The notes: generated from the letters alone by a model not told the origin. A stretch of 64,000 bases of DNA from Pseudomonas sp. W4I3 (GCF_030816195.1 NZ_JAUSXS010000001.1:2689501-2753500); one strand, 5' to 3'. Shown: positions 39,444 to 47,560, counted from the first letter of the stretch. Numbers and translations: made by a program.

Positions 39444-39941
39444 ATGGCGTTAGAGAATATTACGGTACTTGTGAGTGTGCTAAGTGGTGCTATAGGTTTA
39501 ATTGCTCTGACAGTAACGTATTCGCAAATGAGGATTGCTAGCGCAAAGACAAAGCTTGATCTATATAATAGAAGGTTTGATATATACACTGCGGCGTTAA
39601 ACTATCATCGTGCTGCGTGGCACGGAAACTATGATGAAATTGAAGAGTCCGGTCAGTTGGCAGTAAGATTTTTTCGAGAGTCGAGATTTCTCTTCAGTCC
39701 AAAAGATGAAATATTTCCGATGCTACAACGATTTATGCAGGAAGGTGCCTTCGTGAGAAAACACGCCAAGTTTGAGAAGGAAGTAAGAGATGGTGATCGA
39801 GTCGTAGACGAATCGTTTAGGATGTCCCACGAAAAAAGTACAGCATCACTGCTTGAATTAGGAAATATACTAATTGAGATCGAAGATAAATTGTTGAGCT
39901 ACCTTAGTTTCCATAATGTAAGGGGATGGACCTTTTTTTAA
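39444..39941 (+). CDS. Membrane-anchored protein of unknown function
   Basis: 165 residues with one N-terminal transmembrane helix (ITVLVSVLSGAIGLIALTVTY) and a cytoplasmic helical domain. It is strongly AT-rich. AAAAAGGAG precedes the ATG, 21 bp after the integrase stop, so it is probably cotranscribed with it. Similar anchored proteins occur beside integrases and in exclusion systems, but no function can be given. Confidence 0.7.
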   Translation: MALENITVLVSVLSGAIGLIALTVTYSQMRIASAKTKLDLYNRRFDIYTAALNYHRAAWHGNYDEIEESGQLAVRFFRESRFLFSPKDEIFPMLQRFMQEGAFVRKHAKFEKEVRDGDRVVDESFRMSHEKSTASLLELGNILIEIEDKLLSYLSFHNVRGWTFF

Positions 39942-39970
39942 TTTTTTAGCAATTAACTGATACTATGGTA

Positions 39971-40094
39971 TTGTAATATATCAGAAGTGTGGTATATTAT
40001 CAGTGTACTGATTAAGATTAATTTGTTTGATTGTTTTGCATTGGGCAATCACAGAACAAAGGGCCGCCGTCACGCGTGGCCCTTTTTATTGCCC
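39971..40094 (+). promoter_or_regulatory. Promoter plus leader terminator before the first structural operon
   Basis: TTGTAA (39971) and TATATT (39993) with a 16-bp spacer form a plausible promoter in AT-rich DNA that also holds short inverted repeats (GATACTATGGTAT; GTGGTATATTATC). A nested hairpin follows: TGGGCAAT (40042) pairs with ATTGCCCA (40087), enclosing AAAGGGCC/GGCCCTTT and T5. Transcription may stop here unless antiterminated, before the zinc-finger gene at 40153. Confidence 0.6.
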
Positions 40095-40152
40095 ATCATT
40101 TAGTATCGTTAACCTAAGTGTCACAACTATCTATTTCAAAGGAACATTCAGA

Positions 40153-40365
40153 ATGACTATCACCGAACGTAAGTGCAAACACTGTGGGTGCACCATGCCA
40201 TGCAAGACAGCCCGTAAGGTGTTCTGCACTGGTAAGTCCTGCCGCACCAATCACCACAACCATAAGGCTCTGATTATGTCCGTTCAAACAATCGTGCAAG
40301 CCCTACGCCGACAACAACAAGGAACCCAACTATGGCGAAAATTACAAACACCGATCCCCAGCTAA
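40153..40365 (+). CDS. Small zinc-finger protein 1
   Basis: 70 residues; the first half holds CKHCGCTMPCKTARKVFC and then SCRTNHHNHKAL, a CxxC...FCxxxxC knuckle like FCS/MYM-type treble-clef fingers, with extra His residues. The tail is Gln/Arg-rich. It opens the first structural operon and overlaps the start of the hub gene by 34 bp. Three other genes with the same finger lie in the element. It may be a regulator or an RNA/DNA-binding factor. Confidence 0.7.
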   Translation: MTITERKCKHCGCTMPCKTARKVFCTGKSCRTNHHNHKALIMSVQTIVQALRRQQQGTQLWRKLQTPIPS

Positions 40366-41261
40366 CCCGCAAGTCTGACAGGCTCTACACCCTAACCGTA
40401 GGTGACTACAACAAAGGTCAGGGAATCCAGATTGAAGACTCTCTCCGCATCACCTTTGAAGTAAACAAGACTTCAGATCACAAGAACAACAATGGCAACT
40501 CTGCCTCTATCGAAATTTACAACCTAAATCCCGAGCAAGAAAGACTTCTTGATAGTCACTACCTAGAAGTGTCTCTGGCTGTCGGCTACAGGAATGAAGA
40601 AGGCCGCAAGCTTCTTGTCAGTGGCAACGTCACGCAACAATCCACTATCAAGCGTGGCACAGACACCATCACACAACTGATTGTTGGTGACGGATATGTC
40701 AATCTCACTAAAGCCCGCCTGAGTGCAATGGCTAGCCCCGGCCAAACAGTTGAAGACGTTCTCCGCATTATCACAGACAACATGCCCGGTGTAAGTCGTG
40801 GTGCAATCGTTGGGACAAACCTTAATAATCCAGTAGTGCAAGGTTGGCGTTTGTCTGGCACTCCCAAGGATATGTTGGACAAGTTAACTAAGGCTTACGG
40901 CCTTGAGTATCACGTCTCTAACAATGTCCTTACTGTCACAGACATTAACGGGCCGTCTACAAAGTCTACAGTGCTATGTCCTGTTATCTCTTCTGAAACA
41001 GGAATGATTGAAACCCCGTTCCGCACGCAGAAACAAACCAAGCTACCTAAGAAGGACAAGCGTATTCGATACGGCTTGCAGTTTAAGGTGCTGCTAGACG
41101 CTGCTCTTCTACCAAGCACAGTTGTTAAGCTGGAATCCACTAACATCAACGGTTTCTTCAGAATCGATAGTGTGCGCTTCAACGGAGATAGTCGCGGGAA
41201 TGATTGGTATGCAGAGTGCCAATGTTCTGAAATGACAGAAACAGATATCACCATCAACTAA
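40332..41261 (+). CDS. Phage baseplate/tail hub-like protein
   Basis: 309 residues. The pattern (TLTVGDYNKGQGIQIED...ITFEVNKTSDHKNNNGNSASIEIYNLNPE, then a second beta domain with LSGTPKDMLDKLTKAYGLEYHVSNN) matches the hub proteins of contractile-tail phages related to Mu gp44/T4 gp27 and the late-control-D fold. It would form the ring that carries the spike. In normal phages the hub lies beside the spike gene; here the spike is 12 kb away. Assignment by pattern only. Confidence 0.7.
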   Translation: MAKITNTDPQLTRKSDRLYTLTVGDYNKGQGIQIEDSLRITFEVNKTSDHKNNNGNSASIEIYNLNPEQERLLDSHYLEVSLAVGYRNEEGRKLLVSGNVTQQSTIKRGTDTITQLIVGDGYVNLTKARLSAMASPGQTVEDVLRIITDNMPGVSRGAIVGTNLNNPVVQGWRLSGTPKDMLDKLTKAYGLEYHVSNNVLTVTDINGPSTKSTVLCPVISSETGMIETPFRTQKQTKLPKKDKRIRYGLQFKVLLDAALLPSTVVKLESTNINGFFRIDSVRFNGDSRGNDWYAECQCSEMTETDITIN

Positions 41262-41303
41262 TAACCTAATCAGCTTGCCCGAGCTACTAACACAGGAGGT
41301 TCT

Positions 41304-42131
41304 ATGCCAATCGCTACAAAGAAATTCGTCGTTGACGACAAAACATATAAGATCAAACATCACCCAGCCACAGAAGGTTGTGAGTTGATTGAAGTCTACG
41401 CAACAGCAATCAGTGCATTCATTATCGTAATGCGTGAGGGCACATACGCCTTTATGAACAATCAGATTGTGCCGTTGGCTGGATTTGCTAACAGCCAGTT
41501 TCTAGCATTGCTTATGTTCATGGATCGTGTTGCAAGCCCTAACGCACCATACGAAGTGTTTGAACGCCCAAGCTCATGTAAAAGAGGAAGCAAGCTCACG
41601 GTTAGAGAGGTGTTAGCAGGCAAGACTCTGGAAGACAGAGAAGAAGTTGTAGAAGCTCACCTGCAAGCACCAATGAGCTATGTCATTGACTACAAAGCTA
41701 CGGACAAACAAGAAGCGTCTACAAATTTTGATTCTATCTTTGGTGAGTTCTTCAAGTACATCACCCTAGATGATGAGCCGATTGATGTTGGCACCCTGAC
41801 AATGTCTCAGATTGCCCAGCTGCTTTACGCATTCATAGAGTACAACGTAGCACAAGTGTGGAACAAAATTCGCTTTGCACTTCCTGAGAACTACGACAGC
41901 GGCGGCATTACCCCGCCAAAGTCTCTGGAGAGGTCTGCTGCTGGATTTAGCCAGGCTGGAATCATCTACAGCGTTTTGCGTAGTGAAACGGCCCTTGCCA
42001 CGTATTCAGACCTTGCAACCAAGCTAAACATTGCAGACGCCTATGATGCTAACGAGATTGCGGTTAAGCAATACTTTGACTCTTGTGAGATGCACAAAGA
42101 GTCTATGAGACAGGCTAAGCACAACCAATAA
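41304..42131 (+). CDS. Element protein, possibly tail-associated, 275 aa
   Basis: Soluble, mixed alpha-beta protein (MPIATKKFVVDDKTYKIKH...). ACAGGAGG precedes the ATG. I do not recognise the family. Its place between the hub and other tail-part genes suggests a structural or assembly-chaperone role. Confidence 0.6.
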   Translation: MPIATKKFVVDDKTYKIKHHPATEGCELIEVYATAISAFIIVMREGTYAFMNNQIVPLAGFANSQFLALLMFMDRVASPNAPYEVFERPSSCKRGSKLTVREVLAGKTLEDREEVVEAHLQAPMSYVIDYKATDKQEASTNFDSIFGEFFKYITLDDEPIDVGTLTMSQIAQLLYAFIEYNVAQVWNKIRFALPENYDSGGITPPKSLERSAAGFSQAGIIYSVLRSETALATYSDLATKLNIADAYDANEIAVKQYFDSCEMHKESMRQAKHNQ

Positions 42132-42142
42132 CAGGAGGCTCA

Positions 42143-42538
42143 GTGCCAAATATCAAAAAACACATTGAGACTCTTCAAAGAGAAGGGTTTCACTCTGTAG
42201 TCTATGAGTTGAAAGGTCGTGTTGATTTAAAGCGTCTTGGACGCCACTTCAATATGATGCTCAAGCGTAGACACCCTGATGTAACAAACTACCACTTCTT
42301 TTGGTTTCGCACCAAAGACAGTGTGATTGTTTCTTACGTCGGTAATATGTTCCTAGCTGACGCTGTGGAGGACTTCATGAACAAAGCTGTTCAAATCGGT
42401 ATTGCTGGCGCTGCTGATGAAGTCTTCTCTGGACGTGACAAGGGACTTTTCATGGGCAGACTTAAACAATGCCTTACCCACTTCAGTCCTAAACCCTCCA
42501 CACGTTCCTACGGAGGCAGCCAGTTAGGGCCAAGCTAA
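42143..42538 (+). CDS. Element protein of unknown function, 131 aa
   Basis: GTG start preceded by ACAGGAGG, 11 bp after the previous gene. The protein is basic, with FHSVVYELKGRVDLKRLGRHF and a short hydrophobic stretch; no motif is recognised. It is part of the hub operon. Confidence 0.6.
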   Translation: MPNIKKHIETLQREGFHSVVYELKGRVDLKRLGRHFNMMLKRRHPDVTNYHFFWFRTKDSVIVSYVGNMFLADAVEDFMNKAVQIGIAGAADEVFSGRDKGLFMGRLKQCLTHFSPKPSTRSYGGSQLGPS

Positions 42539-42551
42539 CAGGAATACATAG

Positions 42552-42989
42552 ATGGATGATAAACAATCCCCGCTTCAACGTTCAATGACGTATCTACATG
42601 GCCTTCTTATGGCAACACTCCTTGTTCTCGGGATTGTCTTCATTCCCCAGTTCATAACTACTGGAAGAGTCGAGCGATACCAGTTTGATAACGTCAGGGT
42701 GCAAAAGGAGTTGGTAGATAGAGGCTTAGTGCCAATCAATGAAGATATTGGAAAACTCGAAACTAGAGTTTGGGAGTCTGAATCCCGCATCAACATTCAG
42801 CTCCAAGAAACTGACAGGGTTACGCGCAAGCTAGAAGACTTAATGTTCAGAGCCGACTCGAAAAAGATGATGCAGTTGGTACGAGATAGGGCTGCTGAGT
42901 CTCACAAAAACGTTGGGGTTAATGTTCACCAGACCGCTAGCCCCGTTATCAATGTGTCCCCAACATACAACAACAATCAAATAAAGTGA
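42552..42989 (+). CDS. Inner-membrane coiled-coil protein A
   Basis: 145 residues: one N-terminal transmembrane helix (LLMATLLVLGIVFIPQFI), a long coiled coil (about 45-120) and a Thr/Asn/Pro-rich end with VHQTASPVINVSP. The protein at 53065 has the same layout and a similar end (INQTANPAITASP). The shape is like phage i-spanins, but no o-spanin partner is seen and the C-terminal motif is unusual. Confidence 0.65.
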   Translation: MDDKQSPLQRSMTYLHGLLMATLLVLGIVFIPQFITTGRVERYQFDNVRVQKELVDRGLVPINEDIGKLETRVWESESRINIQLQETDRVTRKLEDLMFRADSKKMMQLVRDRAAESHKNVGVNVHQTASPVINVSPTYNNNQIK

Positions 42990-43023
42990 CACAGCAACAT
43001 CCCCACAACAAAGAGAAAGATTA

Positions 43024-43473
43024 ATGATTACGACAACGCTTAATCTCAAGGGATTCGACAATCTAGCCAGACGCCTAAGAACTCTGGCTGCAACAAAAGT
43101 GAAAGTAGGATTCTTTGAGGAAGATAGATATGACGATAGTATGCCAGTTGCTCAAGTGGCGGCATACAACGAGTTTGGAACACGCTTTCACCCTGAACGC
43201 CCCTTCATGCGTGAAACACTTGAAGATAAGCAGACACGCAAAAAACTGCTCAAAGGACTCATGGCAGCAGCTAAGGCCACGATCCACAATGCAGGCAATG
43301 CACGCCGCATCCTCGCCACCCTAGGTAAGATCGTTGCTGAAGAAATCAAGATTACGATTGCCAACTATCCGGGTAGCAACAGTGTAAGAACGATTGCAGC
43401 TAAAGGCTTCGACCGTCCGTTGTACGAGACAGGCAAAATGCTTGAGAGCGTCAAGTTTAAGTTTGCAGCCTAA
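43024..43473 (+). CDS. HK97 gp10-like tail completion/connector protein
   Basis: 149 residues with the family pattern: an N-terminal LKGFDNLARRL, then VKVGFFEEDRYD...PVAQVAAYNEFGTRFHPERPFMRETLE and a C-terminal RPLYETGKMLESVKFK. In phages this family joins head and tail (tail terminator/neck). Its presence without any head gene is odd. RBS AGAAAGA precedes the ATG. Confidence 0.8.
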   Translation: MITTTLNLKGFDNLARRLRTLAATKVKVGFFEEDRYDDSMPVAQVAAYNEFGTRFHPERPFMRETLEDKQTRKKLLKGLMAAAKATIHNAGNARRILATLGKIVAEEIKITIANYPGSNSVRTIAAKGFDRPLYETGKMLESVKFKFAA

Positions 43474-43476
43474 CGC

Positions 43477-43689
43477 ATGGAAGCAATTACGCACGCCGAG
43501 GACCAGCACACCCCGCCAAGCCTACTTGAAAGCGTTCTGAGCCTTCTTGAGCAACACACCCCAGCATTGACACTCCCAACATACCACCGAGCCTACAAAG
43601 CCTCTGAACAGGCTTGTGGCCCTCTGCACACCCAATATAAGGAAGCACATTATGGACGCTACATTCTCTGGATTCGTTATTGTTACTAA
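43477..43689 (+). CDS. Small frame between gp10-like and Dit-like genes
   Basis: 70 residues (MEAITHAEDQHTPPSLLESVL...), starting 3 bp after the previous stop and overlapping the next start by 38 bp. It could be translated by coupling, but it lacks a clear ribosome site and has no known relatives. Low certainty. Confidence 0.35.
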   Translation: MEAITHAEDQHTPPSLLESVLSLLEQHTPALTLPTYHRAYKASEQACGPLHTQYKEAHYGRYILWIRYCY

Positions 43690-44446
43690 AACTTTTGACG
43701 TAATCTACTTCGACGCGATCACCCGGATTTCAGAGTCTTACAGCTCTGTGGTCTCCAAGCACCCACTCTCTAATGGTAGTTTAATTACAGACCATACAAT
43801 GAGAGAGAACCCAAAGTACTCTATCAGTGCCGTTCTGTCTGATGCTGACTTCAATATCAGCCGACCATCTACCCTAGGTGCAATGCCTGCATTCGCTTTC
43901 AATACAGGCGACGATGTATCTGTTGATGCAAATGGTTCGTACAAGCCGCGTGATAAGCAGTACAAGAACAGCACGCAGGTTGTGACGCCCGTACAGATCA
44001 GCACTGTAGGTTCAATCAATAAACTGCTACCCGAAGTGATTGCCCAATTTACAAAGGACACAATTCCAACGGTAGTGGTCACGCCTCAAGAAAAGTCTAA
44101 AACTTCTAGAGCAGTAAAGCGGCAGCTCATCAGCATGTGGGAAAATGCTGAACAGTTCCAAGTTATCGAATTGCTCGACGGTTTGCCTATTGGTTCTTAT
44201 GGGCCTTGTGTCTTCACTAGCATCGTCTTTGAAGAAAACGAACAGACCGGAGAAGGAATCTTTCCGGAGATGACTTTCGAGAAAGTTGCTTATGCAAATA
44301 CGAAAAACGTTTCTGTGTCAGTCGGGGTCAACAAAGGTCGTCAAAACGGAAAGTCTAAGACCAAGGCTGGTAAAGACGATGTTGCAAATGCTCCTTCCAG
44401 CTACGCCGGTAAGAGTGTGCTGGACTACGAAAAGACCGCTAAATAA
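43652..44446 (+). CDS. Dit-like/baseplate tail protein
   Basis: 265 residues. The N-terminal half (FSGFVIVTKTFDVIYFDAITRISESYSSVVSKHPLSNGS...) resembles the Dit-like N-terminal domain found in contractile-tail phages, with the TDHTMRENPKYSISAVLSD pattern of proteins that link tube and hub. The C-terminal third is Lys/Gly/Ser-rich and probably flexible. AAGGAAGC lies before the ATG. It is the last gene of the first structural operon, followed by a terminator. Confidence 0.65.
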   Translation: MDATFSGFVIVTKTFDVIYFDAITRISESYSSVVSKHPLSNGSLITDHTMRENPKYSISAVLSDADFNISRPSTLGAMPAFAFNTGDDVSVDANGSYKPRDKQYKNSTQVVTPVQISTVGSINKLLPEVIAQFTKDTIPTVVVTPQEKSKTSRAVKRQLISMWENAEQFQVIELLDGLPIGSYGPCVFTSIVFEENEQTGEGIFPEMTFEKVAYANTKNVSVSVGVNKGRQNGKSKTKAGKDDVANAPSSYAGKSVLDYEKTAK

Positions 44447-44461
44447 CAGGAGCCCGCTTGG

Positions 44462-44495
44462 TGTAATGCTGAAGCGGGTTTTGTTTGTCTGTCGC
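44462..44495 (+). terminator. Terminator of the hub/Dit operon
   Basis: CCCGCTT at 44462 pairs with AAGCGGG at 44481, followed by TTTTGTTTG. It ends the first structural operon 16 bp after the Dit-like stop. Confidence 0.85.
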
Positions 44496-44551
44496 TTGTA
44501 GAGAAATGTGAAAATAGTTGTTGATTTTATACTAATTATCTGTGTTTGGGG

Positions 44552-44580
44552 TTGACAGGGGTAGTTTCCGTGGTATTATA
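44552..44580 (+). promoter_or_regulatory. Sigma70-type promoter of the second module
   Basis: TTGACA at 44552-44557 and TATTAT at 44574 (16-bp spacer) or ATTATA at 44575 (17 bp). It drives the zinc-finger genes at 44699 and 44871. The same GGGGTTGAC context precedes the promoter at 46835. Confidence 0.75.
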
Positions 44581-44698
44581 TACATGTAGGCGAGGTTTAT
44601 TTAACGCAATGTTAAAGCTCGCCGCAGCAACACCATCAGTTACACACAAGCCCAAATCAAACACAGCCATTTTGGCCACCTTTACAGGAGCTATTCCT

Positions 44699-44905
44699 AT
44701 GTCCGTTAAAACTACGCGTGCCGGTACTACCAAGATTTGCACCTGCCGTGTCTGTGGTCATGTCTTCAACCGTAAGAAGTTGACCGCGACATGTTCCAGC
44801 GCCTGCAAGGCGATCTACACCCAAGCAACAAACCTAACCTTCCAAGCCATCCATCAAGGAGCTAGCAACAATGAAAGCACAATCGAACACCCAAACAGCC
44901 GTTAA
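44699..44905 (+). CDS. Small zinc-finger protein 2
   Basis: 68 residues with CTCRVCGHVFNRKKLTATC then SSACKAIY, the same CxxC...CxxxC knuckle as the proteins at 40153 and 47622. CAGGAGC precedes the ATG at good spacing. It overlaps the next gene by 35 bp. It opens the second module; regulatory function is a guess. Confidence 0.7.
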   Translation: MSVKTTRAGTTKICTCRVCGHVFNRKKLTATCSSACKAIYTQATNLTFQAIHQGASNNESTIEHPNSR

Positions 44906-46178
44906 ACCAAAACCAGTTAAACTTGCCGATGGTCGCCATCGCTGCATTCTTGATACATGCCGCAAAGCATTCACTCCAAAGCGTTCTGATCAGTGCTACT
45001 GCAAGACTGACAAACGAGACTGCAAACTTCTCTCCCACAAAGCCCTGAAAGCTGCTACGACAACCCGCAAGAGAAAGGTTTACACAATCCCAGCCGACGC
45101 ACACCAACGCTACCGTATTCTTGATGCTGTTAGAGCTGCTGGTACTGTGCAAGTCTTGCAAACGTGGATTGGTGATGTAAATGAAGCGGCTACAACAATC
45201 GTCGTCTTGACTGCTACTAACACAGCCAACCTCAAGAACGGAAAGAACACATTCCACACTTGCCACGTTGACGCTGTTAAGCACTCCCACCGTATGGGTT
45301 TGCTCTCTTCTCAAAATCTCTTTGTTGGCCTTGGAACTCGTAACCGTGCAGCTAAGGCTGTCAGCACCGGCATGGGCCAGTCTATGAGTCGCCTAGATTT
45401 GAAAGCGAAGTGGTCTGTTGATGCCAGCATGAGCAACGCTGATGTTTGGACAATGATTGAAGAGTTTGTTGGGATTGAAACCCTAACTGAAGCTTGCCGC
45501 AAAGCTGGGCTTAAACCATCCGCCAAAGCTCAAGCAATCGCCAACCTTGAAGAAGTGATTGATCTAACCAACCCTGACCACGCACCATTCGTTAAAGTCT
45601 TGAACAACCCAAAGAGTACAGCCGTGGAACTACAGATGGCCTGTGCTGAGATTCAAGGTAAGCGTGTATTCAGCATGAAGCTCAAAGCCACTACCGAACA
45701 AGAGATTCTGTTCTCTGAGATTCGCCGTCACTCTGCTTTCCGTCCTGAGCTGCACTTCCTCCTGACTCCAATCAACAAGATGTACACCACATACACTGAT
45801 GAAGATGGCAAAGGCCATCAGCATTTGATTGGTGTGTTGTCTGAAGATCACTTGCAAACTCTGTTCAACTTGCTGCAAGGCCATGATGCAGAACATATGG
45901 TTGAAGAAGTAGAAGAGCTGATGTTCGGGTTTAACTTCGCATCCCGTAAGATGGTTGATGACAAGGCTGTTAGTGACGCTCGCCAAGCCAGTATGGACGC
46001 TCATAACGCTTACTACGCACTTAGCCGTGAGGAACGTGCAGAGTTTGACGCACAACGTCAGGAACAGGCTGATATCCTGTCTGGCTTGATCTATGAAGAG
46101 GGTGATGATGTGTTCCGTGGTTCTGTTAACACAATTGTTTTCTGTGAGTCTTACATTCCGGGTTGGACACCGTTCTAA
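44871..46178 (+). CDS. Zinc-finger-headed 435-aa element protein
   Basis: The N-terminal 60 residues carry a finger (CILDTCRKAFTPKRSDQCYC...DCKLLSHKALKAA) related to the three small ones. The remainder is a helical, mixed-charge protein with no family I know; a segment near 135-270 is rich in Ala/Lys helices and the end is acidic. CAAGGAGC precedes the ATG. A hairpin-rich noncoding stretch begins straight after its stop. It could be a DNA/RNA-binding regulator or a virion protein. Confidence 0.65.
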   Translation: MKAQSNTQTAVKPKPVKLADGRHRCILDTCRKAFTPKRSDQCYCKTDKRDCKLLSHKALKAATTTRKRKVYTIPADAHQRYRILDAVRAAGTVQVLQTWIGDVNEAATTIVVLTATNTANLKNGKNTFHTCHVDAVKHSHRMGLLSSQNLFVGLGTRNRAAKAVSTGMGQSMSRLDLKAKWSVDASMSNADVWTMIEEFVGIETLTEACRKAGLKPSAKAQAIANLEEVIDLTNPDHAPFVKVLNNPKSTAVELQMACAEIQGKRVFSMKLKATTEQEILFSEIRRHSAFRPELHFLLTPINKMYTTYTDEDGKGHQHLIGVLSEDHLQTLFNLLQGHDAEHMVEEVEELMFGFNFASRKMVDDKAVSDARQASMDAHNAYYALSREERAEFDAQRQEQADILSGLIYEEGDDVFRGSVNTIVFCESYIPGWTPF

Positions 46179-46180
46179 CC

Positions 46181-46771
46181 ATTCGTGCAAAAAACAGCCT
46201 CTGGCTGCTGTAGTGTTATAACCTTTTAAGAGTAACCTCCCCAAGCTGAAGCCCTTTAAATACGTGGCCTCCAGACGAGTTGACCCCCTCAGAAAGTGCG
46301 TCCTACAGCGTTGTACTACACTCCAAGTAGTAACCCGTGAACATCGTTCACATTGGTATTCCCTGACAACCCGCGTTGTCGTCTGTACTACCTCAAGCAA
46401 CAAACAATACAAACCACCATCACTAGGCACAAGGCCAAAGGGTACACTGTGAACATCGTTCACGGCAGACAACCCTTTGAGGCTTACTCTCTTTTGAATG
46501 CTGTGTTGTTTTGTTGTTTGAAAGGGTAGTCAGCTTTGAAGTAGGGTCACATTCAAATGCGAGAAGCCTTGAGGCTGCACACGGCTACGTGTGAGCAGTT
46601 CTAAGCTGTGAGTAGTCCAAGTCATAAGGCGGACAACCACCCACCCTGTGGTGGCAGTAAGAAGCCTCACAGCGTGGAATCTTGTCTGGAGTAGTGGATT
46701 AACAACACCACATAAAACGTTCACTCTCCACAGCACTCAAGAGTAAGCCTGTCAGAACACTTTAAGTTCTG
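46181..46771. ncRNA. Hairpin array 1 (noncoding)
   Basis: About 590 bp with no credible gene and many short perfect hairpins: CAGCC-TCT-GGCTG (46195), TACTAC/GTAGTA (46314), GTGAAC-ATC-GTTCAC twice (46337, 46449; the second enclosed by an 8-bp CAAAGGGT/ACCCTTTG stem), GACAAC-CCGC-GTTGTC (46365), CACACG-GCTA-CGTGTG (46578), CCACC/GGTGG (46637), CAGAAC/GTTCTG (46753). Stems differ in sequence but are mostly 6 bp. It may be the 3' part of the operon from 44552 or a separate RNA; the strand is not proven. Confidence 0.55.
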
Positions 46772-46834
46772 GTAATAGAGTCAAGCTAGTTGAAAATAAA
46801 TGTCAAATAAGTTGCATTAAATGACACTTTGGGG

Positions 46835-46863
46835 TTGACGTATTACACATTTCGCGATATAAT
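46835..46863 (+). promoter_or_regulatory. Near-consensus sigma70 promoter for the large ncRNA
   Basis: TTGACG at 46835-46840 and a perfect TATAAT at 46858-46863, spacer exactly 17 bp. It is among the strongest-looking promoters in the window. The next gene starts 760 bp later, behind a terminator, so the first product is noncoding. Confidence 0.85.
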
Positions 46864-46869
46864 TAGTAA

Positions 46870-47560
46870 ACAGGAAAAAGAAACTTTCTAGTTGTTCTTC
46901 TCCTACCAAATTCCCCATCTTCTCTGAACATGCTCATTGCCATTGAGGTCTTTGGAAAGTATAGCCTTGTGACGTAATGCACCACAAAGGTTAGCGGCTA
47001 TCTCTGGGTTAAGTCGCTGAGTTTACGGTTCATCTCCAAACCGTACATCTTCCTAATTCGCCAACCGTCTCAGTTCCTCCTTTCTCTGAGCCTGTGGTGT
47101 CTGCTGGCCTCACTCCAGCATTTGAGCAAGCGTGTCCTCCCACGCTTCGTTGTTAGAGCCTCGCCGGGGTTGCTCACACCGGCACTAATTAAAAGATTCG
47201 CAAGGGCTTCGATTCCCTCCAAATAGCTTTAACAGGTGGCTAGCGATTAAACCCTGTCCGCTAGGCTGTTCTCCATCAGCCGCCCTCAATGCTTCATCAA
47301 GTAGCTCGCGGAACACTTGAACACACATCACAGCGGCCTTGGTGGTTCTTGGCCTAGTGATGAAAGAGCCGTCTTAGCAGTACGGTGTGGGATACTGCTC
47401 CTAGTTCAGATTCCTGTTGATTCGCAATGAGTCAGCTAGGTAGCACACGGCAAACTTATAAACAGTGAGCAGCGACTTTTTCACAGCTTCAGGGTAGCTG
47501 GTGCGAAACCCTAACTAATTCCTTGTACAGAGCGAAGCAGCCAAAGTGCTGCTTTTCTTT
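46870..47560 (+). ncRNA. Large structured noncoding RNA, about 690 nt
   Basis: Bounded by the promoter at 46835 and the terminator at 47536, with no credible gene between. Stems in order: TACGGTT/AACCGTA (47024), CTCAG/CTGAG (47069), TGCTGG/CCAGCA (47102), AAGCGTG/CACGCTT (47128), GCCGG/CCGGC (47163), GGCTG/CAGCC (47264) and AGCAGTA/TACTGCT (47376); ACAGG/CCTGT and CTAGCG/CGCTAG interleave at 47232-47264. Several loops contain CUCC or UCCUCC. Size, location in a phage-like element and ornateness recall the GOLLD/ROOL class, but I cannot confirm membership. Confidence 0.6.
47536..47560 (+). terminator. Terminator of the large ncRNA
   Basis: AGCAGC-CAAAGT-GCTGCT followed by TTTCTTT. It lies 62 bp before the next start codon, so downstream genes need readthrough or a nearer promoter. 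Confidence 0.75.

Noticed and set aside
46264..46472. Short frames within hairpin array 1 on both strands (62-280 aa)
   Set aside because: No ribosome sites, odd composition, and they follow the hairpin structure rather than codon use; the 280-aa minus frame is a shadow of the 435-aa gene.
47232..47264. H-type pseudoknot ACAGG/CCTGT with CTAGCG/CGCTAG
   Set aside because: Pairings are real on paper, but one connecting loop is only 1 nt for a 5-bp stem; more likely two alternative stems.
46181..47520. tRNA cluster in the noncoding stretch
   Set aside because: No cloverleaf with a proper T-arm; the best T-loop-like stretch (CTTCGATT near 47207) lacks a 5-bp stem and partner arms.
46870..47560. 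RsmY/RsmZ-like RsmA sponge on the minus strand (GGA loops)
   Set aside because: Promoter and terminator support the plus strand, where the loops read CUCC; kept only as an alternative.
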